This document shows positions 22,056 to 27,607 of a DNA stretch of 33,537 nucleotides, in pieces; positions within the stretch are counted from its first letter, which is position 1, and each line of letters opens with the position of its first letter. Source of the stretch: a virus; IMG/VR virus record IMGVR_UViG_3300005253_000678, positions 1-33,537 of that record, one strand, 5' to 3'. Made by a program: the position numbers and the translations under genes. Below the pieces are notes generated by a model. That model had not been told where the DNA came from and ran no database searches. It saw nothing but the letters and a program-made list of their open reading frames with translations.

Positions 22056-22292
22056 TTAATCGCCCGAACAATAATCATTAGGATCAATTTCGGGGCGGTC
22101 GTCCTTGTTGTCTGGCGGCATTGGATGCGGGACCATATCAGGTGGCCAAAATACCTCAGGCCTATCTATATGATCTGCTACTTGCGGTGGAGGCCAAAAT
22201 GCGTTAGCTGAGCGACAAATTGTCACCGTACAGAACACAGCGATTGCCACTACATATATCCACGTTCTAATTTTCCAGACTATATTTTCCAT
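22056..22292 (-). CDS. Small secreted or membrane-anchored Pro-rich protein
   Basis: The product has 78 residues. A basic start and a hydrophobic span (YVVAIAVFCTVTICRSANAF) form a signal anchor or signal peptide. The rest is Pro/Asp-rich (VFWPPDMVPHPMPPDNKDDR), a disordered periplasmic tail. GAGGAG lies just before the ATG and overlaps the previous stop region. A Pro-rich exported peptide recalls Rz1-type spanins, but no lipobox Cys is in place. Confidence 0.55.
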   Translation of the reverse strand: MENIVWKIRTWIYVVAIAVFCTVTICRSANAFWPPPQVADHIDRPEVFWPPDMVPHPMPPDNKDDRPEIDPNDYCSGD

Positions 22293-22451
22293 TTACTCCT
22301 CGTTTTCGGGGTTACATCGATGTGTTTCTAATAAAAATTTCAGGACTTCTTGGACAAAAAGAGCCCCGTCGGTTCTTTTCAACGTACCAAGATTTTCGAT
22401 CTTTTCTCTAAGAAGTATCCATTTTGAGGTATTCTCATTTTCACTGTCCAT
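22293..22451 (-). CDS. 52-residue helical hypothetical protein
   Basis: The short gene reads MDSENENTSKWILLREKIEN, then LGTLKRTDGALFVQEVLKFL, ending in PENEE. AAGGAA lies 5-6 nt before the ATG. Its stop abuts the next gene's start. It is the first gene of the leftward trio, below a duplicated 20-bp leader unit. No family is recognised. Confidence 0.5.
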   Translation of the reverse strand: MDSENENTSKWILLREKIENLGTLKRTDGALFVQEVLKFLLETHRCNPENEE

Positions 22452-22458
22452 GTTTTTT

Positions 22459-22493
22459 CCTTATGTACGGAGTGACTCCCTTATGTACGGAGT
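22459..22493 (-). repeat. Tandem 15-bp repeat (20-bp spacing) before leftward genes
   Basis: CCTTATGTACGGAGT occurs at 22459-22473 and 22479-22493. On the minus strand each copy ends in a Shine-Dalgarno-like AAGG, so the unit may be a duplicated leader, operator or ribosome-loading site of the gene at 22451. Confidence 0.6.
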
Positions 22494-22537
22494 AAACAAA
22501 AGATTAGAATTTAGAGCAAGTTAAAATAATTTCTTTA

Positions 22538-22553
22538 ATATACAAAAGTATAT
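22538..22553. promoter_or_regulatory. Operator-like inverted repeat between divergent units
   Basis: ATATAC-AAAA-GTATAT is a perfect 6-bp-arm inverted repeat in the AT-rich gap between the leftward trio and pentamer array 1. TAAAATAATT (from 22522), like the start of the motif at 1223, lies just before it. Confidence 0.4.
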
Positions 22554-22577
22554 ATGTCCCATAGTATGCACATATCC

Positions 22578-22657
22578 GTTGAGTCAGGTCGAGTATCGGC
22601 GCGGTATGTTTGGTCGCGTTCAGGTCTGGCCAGTTCAGTTGTGATAAGGCAAGTTTT
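22578..22657 (+). repeat. Pentamer array 1 (16 units of G-K-Y-N-N)
   Basis: The array is 80 bp and reads as sixteen consecutive 5-mers that all begin with G. Base 2 is never C and base 3 is mostly T or C. It ends GGCAA GTTTT, followed by AGGAGAA. It lies 29 bp before array 2 in the leader of the RAMP-like gene. The 5-bp period does not fit protein coding. Confidence 0.85.
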
Positions 22658-22686
22658 AGGAGAATAGCAAACATTATAATCAATAT

Positions 22687-22766
22687 GTTGGGTCTTGGCA
22701 GGATGTGATACGTTGCGTTAAGGAATGGGATGGTCAGGTTGGTTTCGTCGAGTTATGGCAAGTTTT
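22687..22766 (+). repeat. Pentamer array 2 (16 units)
   Basis: This array is also exactly 80 bp and sixteen 5-mers, all starting with G, beginning GTTGG GTCTT and ending GGCAA GTTTT. It ends 18 nt before the ATG of the RAMP-like gene, so it is inside that gene's 5' leader. Confidence 0.85.
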
Positions 22767-22784
22767 AAATTTAAAGGGGTATCA

Positions 22785-23387
22785 ATGTTAAAAAAAGCAG
22801 AAGTTTCAGTAAGAGGGACGCGTCCATTTTTATGGCACGCATTTACAGAAGAGGCTCTCTCTACAAGCCGAAAGGTCAAAGGTGGTGTTGCGGGAAACGA
22901 TCCTGACGAGTGGAAGAAAACCGTCTTGGCGACGGATAAGGGTTTACTATTCATAAAGCCCTCTTATATTTTCGGTAGTCTAAAGAATGGAGCCACTTTC
23001 ATCAAGGTTGGGCGTGGGACTATTACGAAGAAGGTTGCAGCGACCCTGATTGTTCTGGATGACATCATTTACATGAAAACGGAAAATGACGATCATCTTT
23101 TCTTGCCCAGTGAAGAGGAACTCGACCGCGATGCTACTAAGAGCGTCTACTTGGATGTTACATCGGTGGTTAACCCAAACACCAAAGGGCGAAACATACG
23201 CTATCGAGTGGCTGCTAAATACCCTTGGTTTGCTACGTTCAACATTCAATGGGATGCAACCGTGGTCTCAGAGATTCAGATGAAGGAAACATGCGAAGCG
23301 GCAGGTGTTTTCTCAGGTTTAGGGGATGGTCGAGGCGTTGGCAATGGACGATATGAGATCGATTCCTTCGAGGTTAGTAAGGATTAG
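22785..23387 (+). CDS. RAMP/Cas7-like protein associated with pentamer arrays
   Basis: The product has 200 residues. By eye it follows the RAMP/Cas7 plan: an opening strand (KAEVSVRGTRPFLWHAF, 4-20), YIFGSLKNGATF (61-72) like the P-G-S-S-L-K-G-A segment of Csm3/Cas7, a late strand and helix (WFATFNIQW, then EIQMKETCEAAG), and a glycine-rich loop GLGDGRGVGNGRYEI (178-192), the most diagnostic RAMP feature. Cas7 proteins bind RNA periodically. The ATG at 22785 follows AAAGGGG by 5 nt; the longer frame from 22725 runs inside array 2 and is rejected. Arrays 1-2 lie in its leader and array 3 starts on the base after its stop. No other Cas gene is present. Confidence 0.6.
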   Translation: MLKKAEVSVRGTRPFLWHAFTEEALSTSRKVKGGVAGNDPDEWKKTVLATDKGLLFIKPSYIFGSLKNGATFIKVGRGTITKKVAATLIVLDDIIYMKTENDDHLFLPSEEELDRDATKSVYLDVTSVVNPNTKGRNIRYRVAAKYPWFATFNIQWDATVVSEIQMKETCEAAGVFSGLGDGRGVGNGRYEIDSFEVSKD

Positions 23388-23452
23388 GGGGGGGTACGGT
23401 AAGGTTCGGTCGGTTGGGATGAGTTATGTTAAGTTTCGTCCAGGCAAGTTTT
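23388..23452 (+). repeat. Pentamer array 3 (13 units)
   Basis: The array is 65 bp, thirteen 5-mers all starting with G, from GGGGG to GGCAA GTTTT. Its first base directly follows the TAG of the RAMP-like gene. Confidence 0.85.
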
Positions 23453-23484
23453 GGAGAGAGAGCTTTGAGGTTATTAAAGAATAA
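23453..23484 (+). pseudogene. Remnant of a second RAMP-like gene's 3' end
   Basis: Bases 23461-23484 encode SFEVIKE and a TAA. The intact gene ends SFEVSKD and a TAG, and the last 21 nt match at 16 positions. Array 4 begins on the base after this TAA, exactly as array 3 follows the intact stop. The remnant is joined directly to the end of array 3, as if most of a gene copy had been deleted. Confidence 0.6.
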
Positions 23485-23539
23485 GGCGGGGCGTGACGGG
23501 GCGCTGTCAGTTTAGGCGCGGTTGGGCATGGCTAGTTTT
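23485..23539 (+). repeat. Pentamer array 4 (11 units)
   Basis: The array is 55 bp; ten of eleven 5-mers start with G (one, TGTCA, is the only exception in all six arrays). It ends GGCTA GTTTT, a one-base variant of the usual end, then GGGGGAG. It is the most G+C-rich of the arrays. Confidence 0.8.
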
Positions 23540-23581
23540 GGGGGAGTGGAGCACAAAGTTAAAGATTACATGGAGAGGAGA

Positions 23582-23631
23582 GTCTAGTTCGGACCCGTCC
23601 AGTTAAGTTTCGGTTTGTCAAGGCAAGTTTG
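23582..23631 (+). repeat. Pentamer array 5 (10 units, perhaps 12)
   Basis: The array is 50 bp, ten 5-mers starting with G, ending GGCAA GTTTG. Two GGAGA units just before it (23572-23581) stay in phase and may belong to it. The spacer after array 4 holds AAAGTTAAAGATTACATGGA, which resembles the spacer after this array. Confidence 0.8.
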
Positions 23632-23666
23632 AGGGAAAGGATTGGATTTACAACTAAGGATTATTT

Positions 23667-23741
23667 GGAACGTTGAGATGCGGCCTGTTGTGGACGGTTA
23701 AGTTAAGTTCCGGTCAGTTGAGTTACGTTGAGGCAAGTTTT
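23667..23741 (+). repeat. Pentamer array 6 (15 units)
   Basis: The array is 75 bp, fifteen 5-mers all starting with G, ending GGCAA GTTTT GGAG. The GGAG after it is the ribosome site of the HTH gene at 23751, so the array forms that gene's leader as array 2 does for the RAMP-like gene. The spacer before it contains TAAGGATTA, also found at the end of the RAMP-like gene. Confidence 0.85.
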
Positions 23742-23750
23742 GGAGAAAAA

Positions 23751-23945
23751 ATGAATTATTATGTATATTTAAGTATCAAGCAAGTGGTGGATGCCAGTTG
23801 TTATCCCTTCACGCTGGGTCAAATTCAATTCTTTCTACGGAGGAGAGACAAAAATGGGTTGCATAAAGCAGTCCGTAAAATCGGAAAGTGCATTTATCTA
23901 AGGCAAGACCTCTTTGAAGAATGGATCGAGTCGTACAGTGTTTAG
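23751..23945 (+). CDS. Excisionase/MerR-like HTH small protein
   Basis: The product has 64 residues. TLGQIQFFLRRRDKNGLHKA followed by VRKIGKCIYLRQDLFEEWIE fits the small winged-HTH plan of excisionase and phage AlpA-like proteins, in which the second part (kaVrkiG..iYl....F.eWi) is typical. The ATG at 23751 has GGAG 6 nt upstream, just after pentamer array 6. The longer frame from 23673 lies inside the array and is rejected. No integrase is seen here, so a regulatory role is as likely as excision. Confidence 0.65.
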   Translation: MNYYVYLSIKQVVDASCYPFTLGQIQFFLRRRDKNGLHKAVRKIGKCIYLRQDLFEEWIESYSV

Positions 23946-24369
23946 TTGCAAAAGATTCCACCCCAAGTGTCGTGCGAATTGTTGTGGTTGCTTTCCCTTC
24001 TCCAAAACATTTTATGAAAAAAATAAGCATCGTGTTGTTAACGAGCCTATCGAACTCAAGGAATTTGTAGCGCCCGAACCTCCTGATCTCGAAGAAATAC
24101 CTCTGGTGATACCAGTCACAGAAGATGGGAGCTGTCCTTTTCTTAAAGGAGATATGATGTGCGCCATTTATGATGATCGTCCATATGTATGTAGAGAATT
24201 TGGTTGTGAAAAGACAAAAACTTTAACCTGTCCCCATCAGGATGCAAATGGCAGAACGAGAAGTCGCCAGGAAATGAGGAAAATTGACCGCGAAACAAGA
24301 AAGGAAATACTGCAATCGCTGAAGGGGCTCTTCAAAAGGGCGTGGAACAAAAATGACCCGATTTCCTAA
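23938..24369 (+). CDS. YkgJ-like Cys-cluster protein
   Basis: The product has 143 residues. CKRFHPKCRANCCGCF at the N-terminus and CPFLKGDMMCAIYDDRPYVC with CREFGCE and CPHQ later form the Cys pattern of the YkgJ/CxxCxxCC family, thought to bind zinc or iron. The C-terminus is a charged helix. I chose the GTG at 23938, which overlaps the previous stop by 8 nt. A TTG at 23914 would give 151 residues. The function in phages is unknown. Confidence 0.65.
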   Translation: MFSCKRFHPKCRANCCGCFPFSKTFYEKNKHRVVNEPIELKEFVAPEPPDLEEIPLVIPVTEDGSCPFLKGDMMCAIYDDRPYVCREFGCEKTKTLTCPHQDANGRTRSRQEMRKIDRETRKEILQSLKGLFKRAWNKNDPIS

Positions 24370-24439
24370 AAAAAAAGGAAGATTCGTTGAAAAACGATAT
24401 AGATTAAAATTGAAATTACTACGAACGTGGAACACCTAA
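24353..24439 (+). CDS. 28-residue very basic peptide
   Basis: The peptide reads MTRFPKKKGRFVEKRYRLKL then KLLRTWNT. It overlaps the end of the YkgJ-like gene by 17 nt. GTGGAACA, a start module shared by five other sites downstream, lies 3 nt before the ATG. The high Lys/Arg content suggests nucleic-acid binding if translated. Confidence 0.4.
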   Translation: MTRFPKKKGRFVEKRYRLKLKLLRTWNT

Positions 24440-24442
24440 AGA

Positions 24443-24871
24443 ATGAATGAAATAATTTATTTACAACGGTTTAGGGGCGCACTGTGTCCTTTTGAAGCGT
24501 ACGAACACCTCAAAAATGAGAAAGAAGACCACGAATATTATAAAATAGGATTTTGTGAGTTATCTTCATTTCACGGTGACTTTGGGGACTACATGGATAT
24601 TTTTGTCTATGGTAAGGAAACAGACCCCGAACCTCACTATATCGTGTCGTTATGGACTTACAGTTCTGCCGTAGTCACTTTCTATTGTGTAGGTGATGCG
24701 GAATATTTTGATTGCATCAGCATGTTTATGGAGTTTGGGAAAAATTATGTTACCATTTTGAAAAAAACGAGAGATATGGACAGCCAAGACAAGGTGCAAG
24801 AAAACGTTGTGAGTGTTGTGAAAGAATTCGCGGATGATTGTCGCGTTGAATTGACCAATGCACGAAAATAG
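24443..24871 (+). CDS. Hypothetical acidic protein
   Basis: The product has 142 residues. MNEIIYLQRFRGALCPFEAY begins a mixed alpha/beta domain with aromatic strands (PHYIVSLWTYSSAVVTFYCV) and an acidic C-terminal helix region. The GTGGAACA module ends 8 nt before the ATG. It stands in a chain of short accessory genes, each close to the last, 9 nt from the next. No family is recognised. Confidence 0.6.
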   Translation: MNEIIYLQRFRGALCPFEAYEHLKNEKEDHEYYKIGFCELSSFHGDFGDYMDIFVYGKETDPEPHYIVSLWTYSSAVVTFYCVGDAEYFDCISMFMEFGKNYVTILKKTRDMDSQDKVQENVVSVVKEFADDCRVELTNARK

Positions 24872-24880
24872 CGTAGAACA

Positions 24881-25072
24881 ATGAATAGAGAAGAACTAGA
24901 AGAGTTACTCAAAATGATAGAAATGATTGCTGAGCCAAAAGAGGGCCAGACATTTTTACAGGGATTAATGAATGAAAGGTTGGCGCGATCAGCAATGTTT
25001 TCCCTTCAGGAGAAATGTGCGTCCAGTCTTTGGCAAGAGAGCGTAGAACACAAGGGAAAAAATGAAAAATAA
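24881..25072 (+). CDS. Small helical hypothetical protein
   Basis: The product has 63 residues, mostly amphipathic helix (MNREELEELLKMIEMIAEPK at the start). GTAGAACA, a variant of the local start module, directly abuts the ATG. The end overlaps the next gene by 11 nt. No domain is recognised. Confidence 0.5.
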   Translation: MNREELEELLKMIEMIAEPKEGQTFLQGLMNERLARSAMFSLQEKCASSLWQESVEHKGKNEK

Positions 25073-25394
25073 ATCAACATTCCCAATGTTTGCCACCTTG
25101 CGGGGCACGTTGTATATGGAAGGAAGTAACGATTCAGTTGAAATCGTAGATAGCTGGTACTGGCACGTGGATTATCCACCCTCATTTTATATGGGACCAT
25201 TCGCTAGTCGAGAAGAAGCGCAGAAAGATTGGGATAGAACAAAGGGCATGGAACACAATTTCACTGAACAGGATGTAAATGGGCACATTGACCTACTTTC
25301 AAATTGTGTTTTCTACGAAAAAGGTGAGTTTTATAAAGGCAGCGTTAAGATCTCACTTTTCAAATCCAAAAGTATGGAGTTTGAAGCCATTTGA
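25062..25394 (+). CDS. Hypothetical protein with SPOR-like ending segment
   Basis: The product has 110 residues. WYWHVDYPPSFYMGPFASRE, then EAQKDWDRTKG, has the Y..GPF.S..EA pattern seen in small phage proteins and in SPOR-type repeats. The rest is acidic and unassigned. AAGGGAA lies 4 nt before the ATG, with a GTAGAACA copy further upstream. No firm family is assigned. Confidence 0.5.
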   Translation: MKNKSTFPMFATLRGTLYMEGSNDSVEIVDSWYWHVDYPPSFYMGPFASREEAQKDWDRTKGMEHNFTEQDVNGHIDLLSNCVFYEKGEFYKGSVKISLFKSKSMEFEAI

Positions 25395-25462
25395 GCCTTT
25401 CTCAAATAGTAAGTATATGAAAATGCGCAACGTAATGGATATTATCAGACTGGAAACATTAT

Positions 25463-25849
25463 TTTAACGGTGGAACAGTGGAAACGATAGATCGTGAAAC
25501 GCGCGATGAGAAACCCTTTTTTGGGGTGTGGCTTGGGCAGTTTATCACGGCTGTTAATCCCGCTCCGGAGACAATTGAAAGCGCCAAAAAATTACTGGAA
25601 GCAAGCGCACAGAGTGCTTTGAAGAAGTCGGATGCTGTGGAAATACGCTACCCAGAATGGATTATCCACCCTCCAAATAATTATCCCTCTGATCCTTTAA
25701 ATCAGCATAGTAGTGTAGGCTATAAATATGTACTGTGGGGAAGGGCATTCAAAATAATGCGAGCGATGCAGGGGCATACACGTCGTAAGCGTAAGATGTG
25801 GTTGAATGGACATAGGGTGAAGAGATAAATTTAACGGTGGAACAGTGGA
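25463..25849 (+). repeat. 20-bp exact repeat forming gene-start modules
   Basis: TTTAACGGTGGAACAGTGGA is identical at 25463-25482 and 25830-25849. The first copy supplies the GTG start of the gene at 25478; in the second the same GTG is followed by GGAGGA and then the ATG of the DUF551-like gene. Confidence 0.75.
25478..25828 (+). CDS. Hypothetical protein, GTG start
   Basis: The product has 116 residues with an acidic/helical middle (APETIESAKKLLEASAQSAL), a Tyr/Pro-rich stretch (RYPEWIIHPPNNYPSDPLNQ) and a basic tail (HTRRKRKMWLNGHRVKR). It starts at GTG directly after GTGGAACA. No family is recognised. Confidence 0.5.
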   Translation: METIDRETRDEKPFFGVWLGQFITAVNPAPETIESAKKLLEASAQSALKKSDAVEIRYPEWIIHPPNNYPSDPLNQHSSVGYKYVLWGRAFKIMRAMQGHTRRKRKMWLNGHRVKR

Positions 25850-25855
25850 GGAATG

Positions 25856-26032
25856 ATGGAATGGATTGATGTAAGGGATCGATTACCTGAAGACGACAGC
25901 CAAGTGCTTACGTATATGCAGGATAAGAGTTGGTACGGATTAAGTATGTATTTTAAGGAACGCGGGAGCTGGTTTACTCAACAACACATAACTCATTGGA
26001 TGCCCCTTTCTCCTCCTCCCAAGGAGGAATGA
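25856..26032 (+). CDS. Short DUF551 protein
   Basis: The product has 58 residues: MEWIDVRDRLPEDDSQVLTY at the start and ITHWMPLSPPPKEE at the end, a compact DUF551 domain and paralog of the protein at 17105. The ATG at 25856 has GGAGG 4 nt upstream. An ATG one codon earlier exists. The stop overlaps the next start as ATGATGG. No function is known for the family. Confidence 0.7.
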   Translation: MEWIDVRDRLPEDDSQVLTYMQDKSWYGLSMYFKERGSWFTQQHITHWMPLSPPPKEE

Positions 26033-26253
26033 TGGAATGGCGTGATTGTGATAAGGATCCTCCTGAGGAGGATGGACAGCGTGTGCGTGTTCTCATTAAC
26101 ATGGAAGTGGATATGTTTTATTTGCCTTCCTGCAAGAAATGCAAATGGGTGATGGCTAATTCAGAAGAACAGGAGCAAGAGGTCATTGGCTGGAAACCTA
26201 TAGAGGGTGCTCAGAGTTATTACAATGTGGAGGGAGTCGATGGAATGGCTTAA
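26032..26253 (+). CDS. DUF551-like small protein
   Basis: The product has 73 residues. MEWRDCDKDPPEEDGQRVRV and EVIGWKPIE keep the W...P and late W-P spacing of DUF551, with an inserted CKKCKW pair. GGAGG precedes it and lies inside the end of the upstream paralog, so it is a tandem, coupled copy that has diverged. Metal binding by the CxxC is possible. Confidence 0.55.
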   Translation: MEWRDCDKDPPEEDGQRVRVLINMEVDMFYLPSCKKCKWVMANSEEQEQEVIGWKPIEGAQSYYNVEGVDGMA

Positions 26254-26376
26254 ATTTACGTGTATTTACGAGAAAGATTACGAGAAGGAAAATGACTAAG
26301 TCACTGTGAGCAAGCACAGAAGCATCGCGTATATTTGTAAATAGCGGTATTAAAAAAATAAGTTTACAGTCTGGCC

Positions 26377-26463
26377 ATGAAAAGTGGCTTCTCGGGACTT
26401 ATTTTCTTCTCGCTAGTGTTTGTTGGGACTTGTATCTGGCTCCTGTGGGCTAACCTAAAATAA
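26377..26463 (+). CDS. 28-residue TM peptide
   Basis: The peptide reads MKSGFSGLIFFSLVFVGTCI then WLLWANLK: one hydrophobic helix with a short basic end. Its stop overlaps the 3' end of the convergent outer-membrane gene by 9 nt. The ribosome site is weak. The 123-bp gap before it shows only an AT-rich stretch. A small holin-like or accessory role is possible. Confidence 0.35.
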   Translation: MKSGFSGLIFFSLVFVGTCIWLLWANLK

Positions 26464-27069
26464 CCGATCGAGATTCAACACAAACGAATGGTTCGAAGTG
26501 TAATCGTCATCCTTCAGATATCTATATTCCATCCTAGTGACGGTGTGTTCTGACATTGGCAGACTTAGACCGGTGATGAACTGAAGCGTCATCCCATAAG
26601 ATTTGTATGTGTATCTATCTTCAATTATGACATTTCCCCAGTCAAAAAATATAATCTTCACCTTTTCCGTATCGACCTTGTGACCAAATCCTGCGCCAAT
26701 GTAAGGTTTCATATAGGCGATCAATAGATCGTTTGGAAAGTCGTAATAGAAATTGAAGAAAAAGGCTATCTTCTCTGTCTTGCCCCGGTCGAAGAAGACA
26801 TTTTGACCAATGGGGACATCTTCCTGGTAGTCGTTATATCTGAAAGAACCCTCAATTTCGGCTCGCGTACTCTGAAATTTAAGACCTAAGCCAACGCCGA
26901 CCAAGTAGCCTGGAAGGGCTTTGATCTTAACGTCATCCTGCTGTTTGATATTTAAATAGTTTGGTCCACCGAATGCGTGAACATAGAAATCCGGCTTCGT
27001 CTCGCTCTGACAGAAACCGGGGAGCACAAAAAAGGCTGTGCACAATATTGATAAAATTAAACTTTTCAC
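26455..27069 (-). CDS. Outer-membrane beta-barrel protein (phage-borne, moron-like)
   Basis: The product has 204 residues. MKSLILSILCTAFFVLPGFC is a signal peptide. The mature chain alternates polar and aromatic residues in strands (GYLVGVGLGLKFQSTRAEIE, TEKIAFFFNFYYDF, GMTLQFITGLSL, TVTRMEYRYL) and ends NLDRLF, with the C-terminal Phe used by the BAM machinery. It resembles OmpA/OmpX-type 8-stranded barrels. It starts at GTG with GGAG 7 nt upstream. It is transcribed against its neighbours, typical of a lysogenic-conversion gene, and could alter phage receptors or host surface. Confidence 0.7.
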   Translation of the reverse strand: MKSLILSILCTAFFVLPGFCQSETKPDFYVHAFGGPNYLNIKQQDDVKIKALPGYLVGVGLGLKFQSTRAEIEGSFRYNDYQEDVPIGQNVFFDRGKTEKIAFFFNFYYDFPNDLLIAYMKPYIGAGFGHKVDTEKVKIIFFDWGNVIIEDRYTYKSYGMTLQFITGLSLPMSEHTVTRMEYRYLKDDDYTSNHSFVLNLDRLF

Positions 27070-27149
27070 TTTCGTTCTCCTTGAATCAAAAAGATCCTGA
27101 AAATTTATCTGAGAGGAGAATAAAGAGCATCAGAAAAAACGCTGTAAAG

Positions 27150-27167
27150 TAAAAATTTTACTTGATA
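27150..27167 (+). promoter_or_regulatory. Late-unit motif copy
   Basis: TAAAAATTTTACTTGATA differs at only 2 of 18 positions from 27881-27898. It ends 11 nt before the ATG at 27179. Its first part is a palindrome (GTAAAA-A-TTTTAC). Confidence 0.45.
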
Positions 27168-27178
27168 AACTCCAGCGC

Positions 27179-27607
27179 ATGGAGAATCAAACCAAGCCTA
27201 CAGTCGGCGCTAAGGCGTACGAACTGCTTTCTCAACCGGCTGAAGCTATTAACATTATAGACATTCAGCGAGAGGCAGACAAGGAATTTGTCAAAGAAAT
27301 GGAAGAAATCATTCGTACGCACAAGGAGTTTGCCACGAAATATTACATCCAAATTATTCTGAAAAAAGAGCCCCTCATGGAGAACGTGATCAGACGTTAT
27401 TTTATCAAACGTCACTCGCCTCCCGATGCTGACTATGATACGACGCTGTATTCATACGACAACGAGAAAGAGCAACTCTATTTTCACTGGACCGTTCCCG
27501 ATCCTACTTCTTGCCACTACCTTTTGACGCACGAGTCCTCTTTGCCGGCTGAGGAGAAGCCTTTGCTCGAGATGGTGAAAAAGTTTTCGGTTGGGATGCT
27601 CGCCTAG
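27179..27607 (+). CDS. Hypothetical protein upstream of scaffold
   Basis: The product has 142 residues with a helical N-terminal half (EADKEFVKEMEEIIRTHKEF) and a beta-rich second half (YDTTLYSYDNEKEQLYFHWT). It starts soon after a late-unit motif and precedes the scaffold and capsid genes. It may be a head-assembly accessory protein. The last 104 nt overlap a convergent minus-strand gene. The ATG lacks a strong ribosome site. No family is recognised. Confidence 0.55.
   Translation: MENQTKPTVGAKAYELLSQPAEAINIIDIQREADKEFVKEMEEIIRTHKEFATKYYIQIILKKEPLMENVIRRYFIKRHSPPDADYDTTLYSYDNEKEQLYFHWTVPDPTSCHYLLTHESSLPAEEKPLLEMVKKFSVGMLA

Noticed and set aside
22725-22784. N-terminal extension of the RAMP-like protein
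   Set aside because: It is encoded by pentamer array 2, where the 5-bp period drives the sequence, and the ATG at 22785 has a good ribosome site.
22578-23741. CRISPR array or diversity-generating retroelement
   Set aside because: Repeats are degenerate 5-mers with no long conserved repeats and no unique spacers of CRISPR size; no reverse transcriptase, Cas1 or template/variable pair is present.
23673-23750. N-terminal extension of the HTH protein at 23751
   Set aside because: It lies within pentamer array 6; GGAG and the ATG at 23751 give a normal start.
25415-25467. 16-residue ORF between small accessory genes
   Set aside because: Too short, with no ribosome site and no hydrophobic or other feature.
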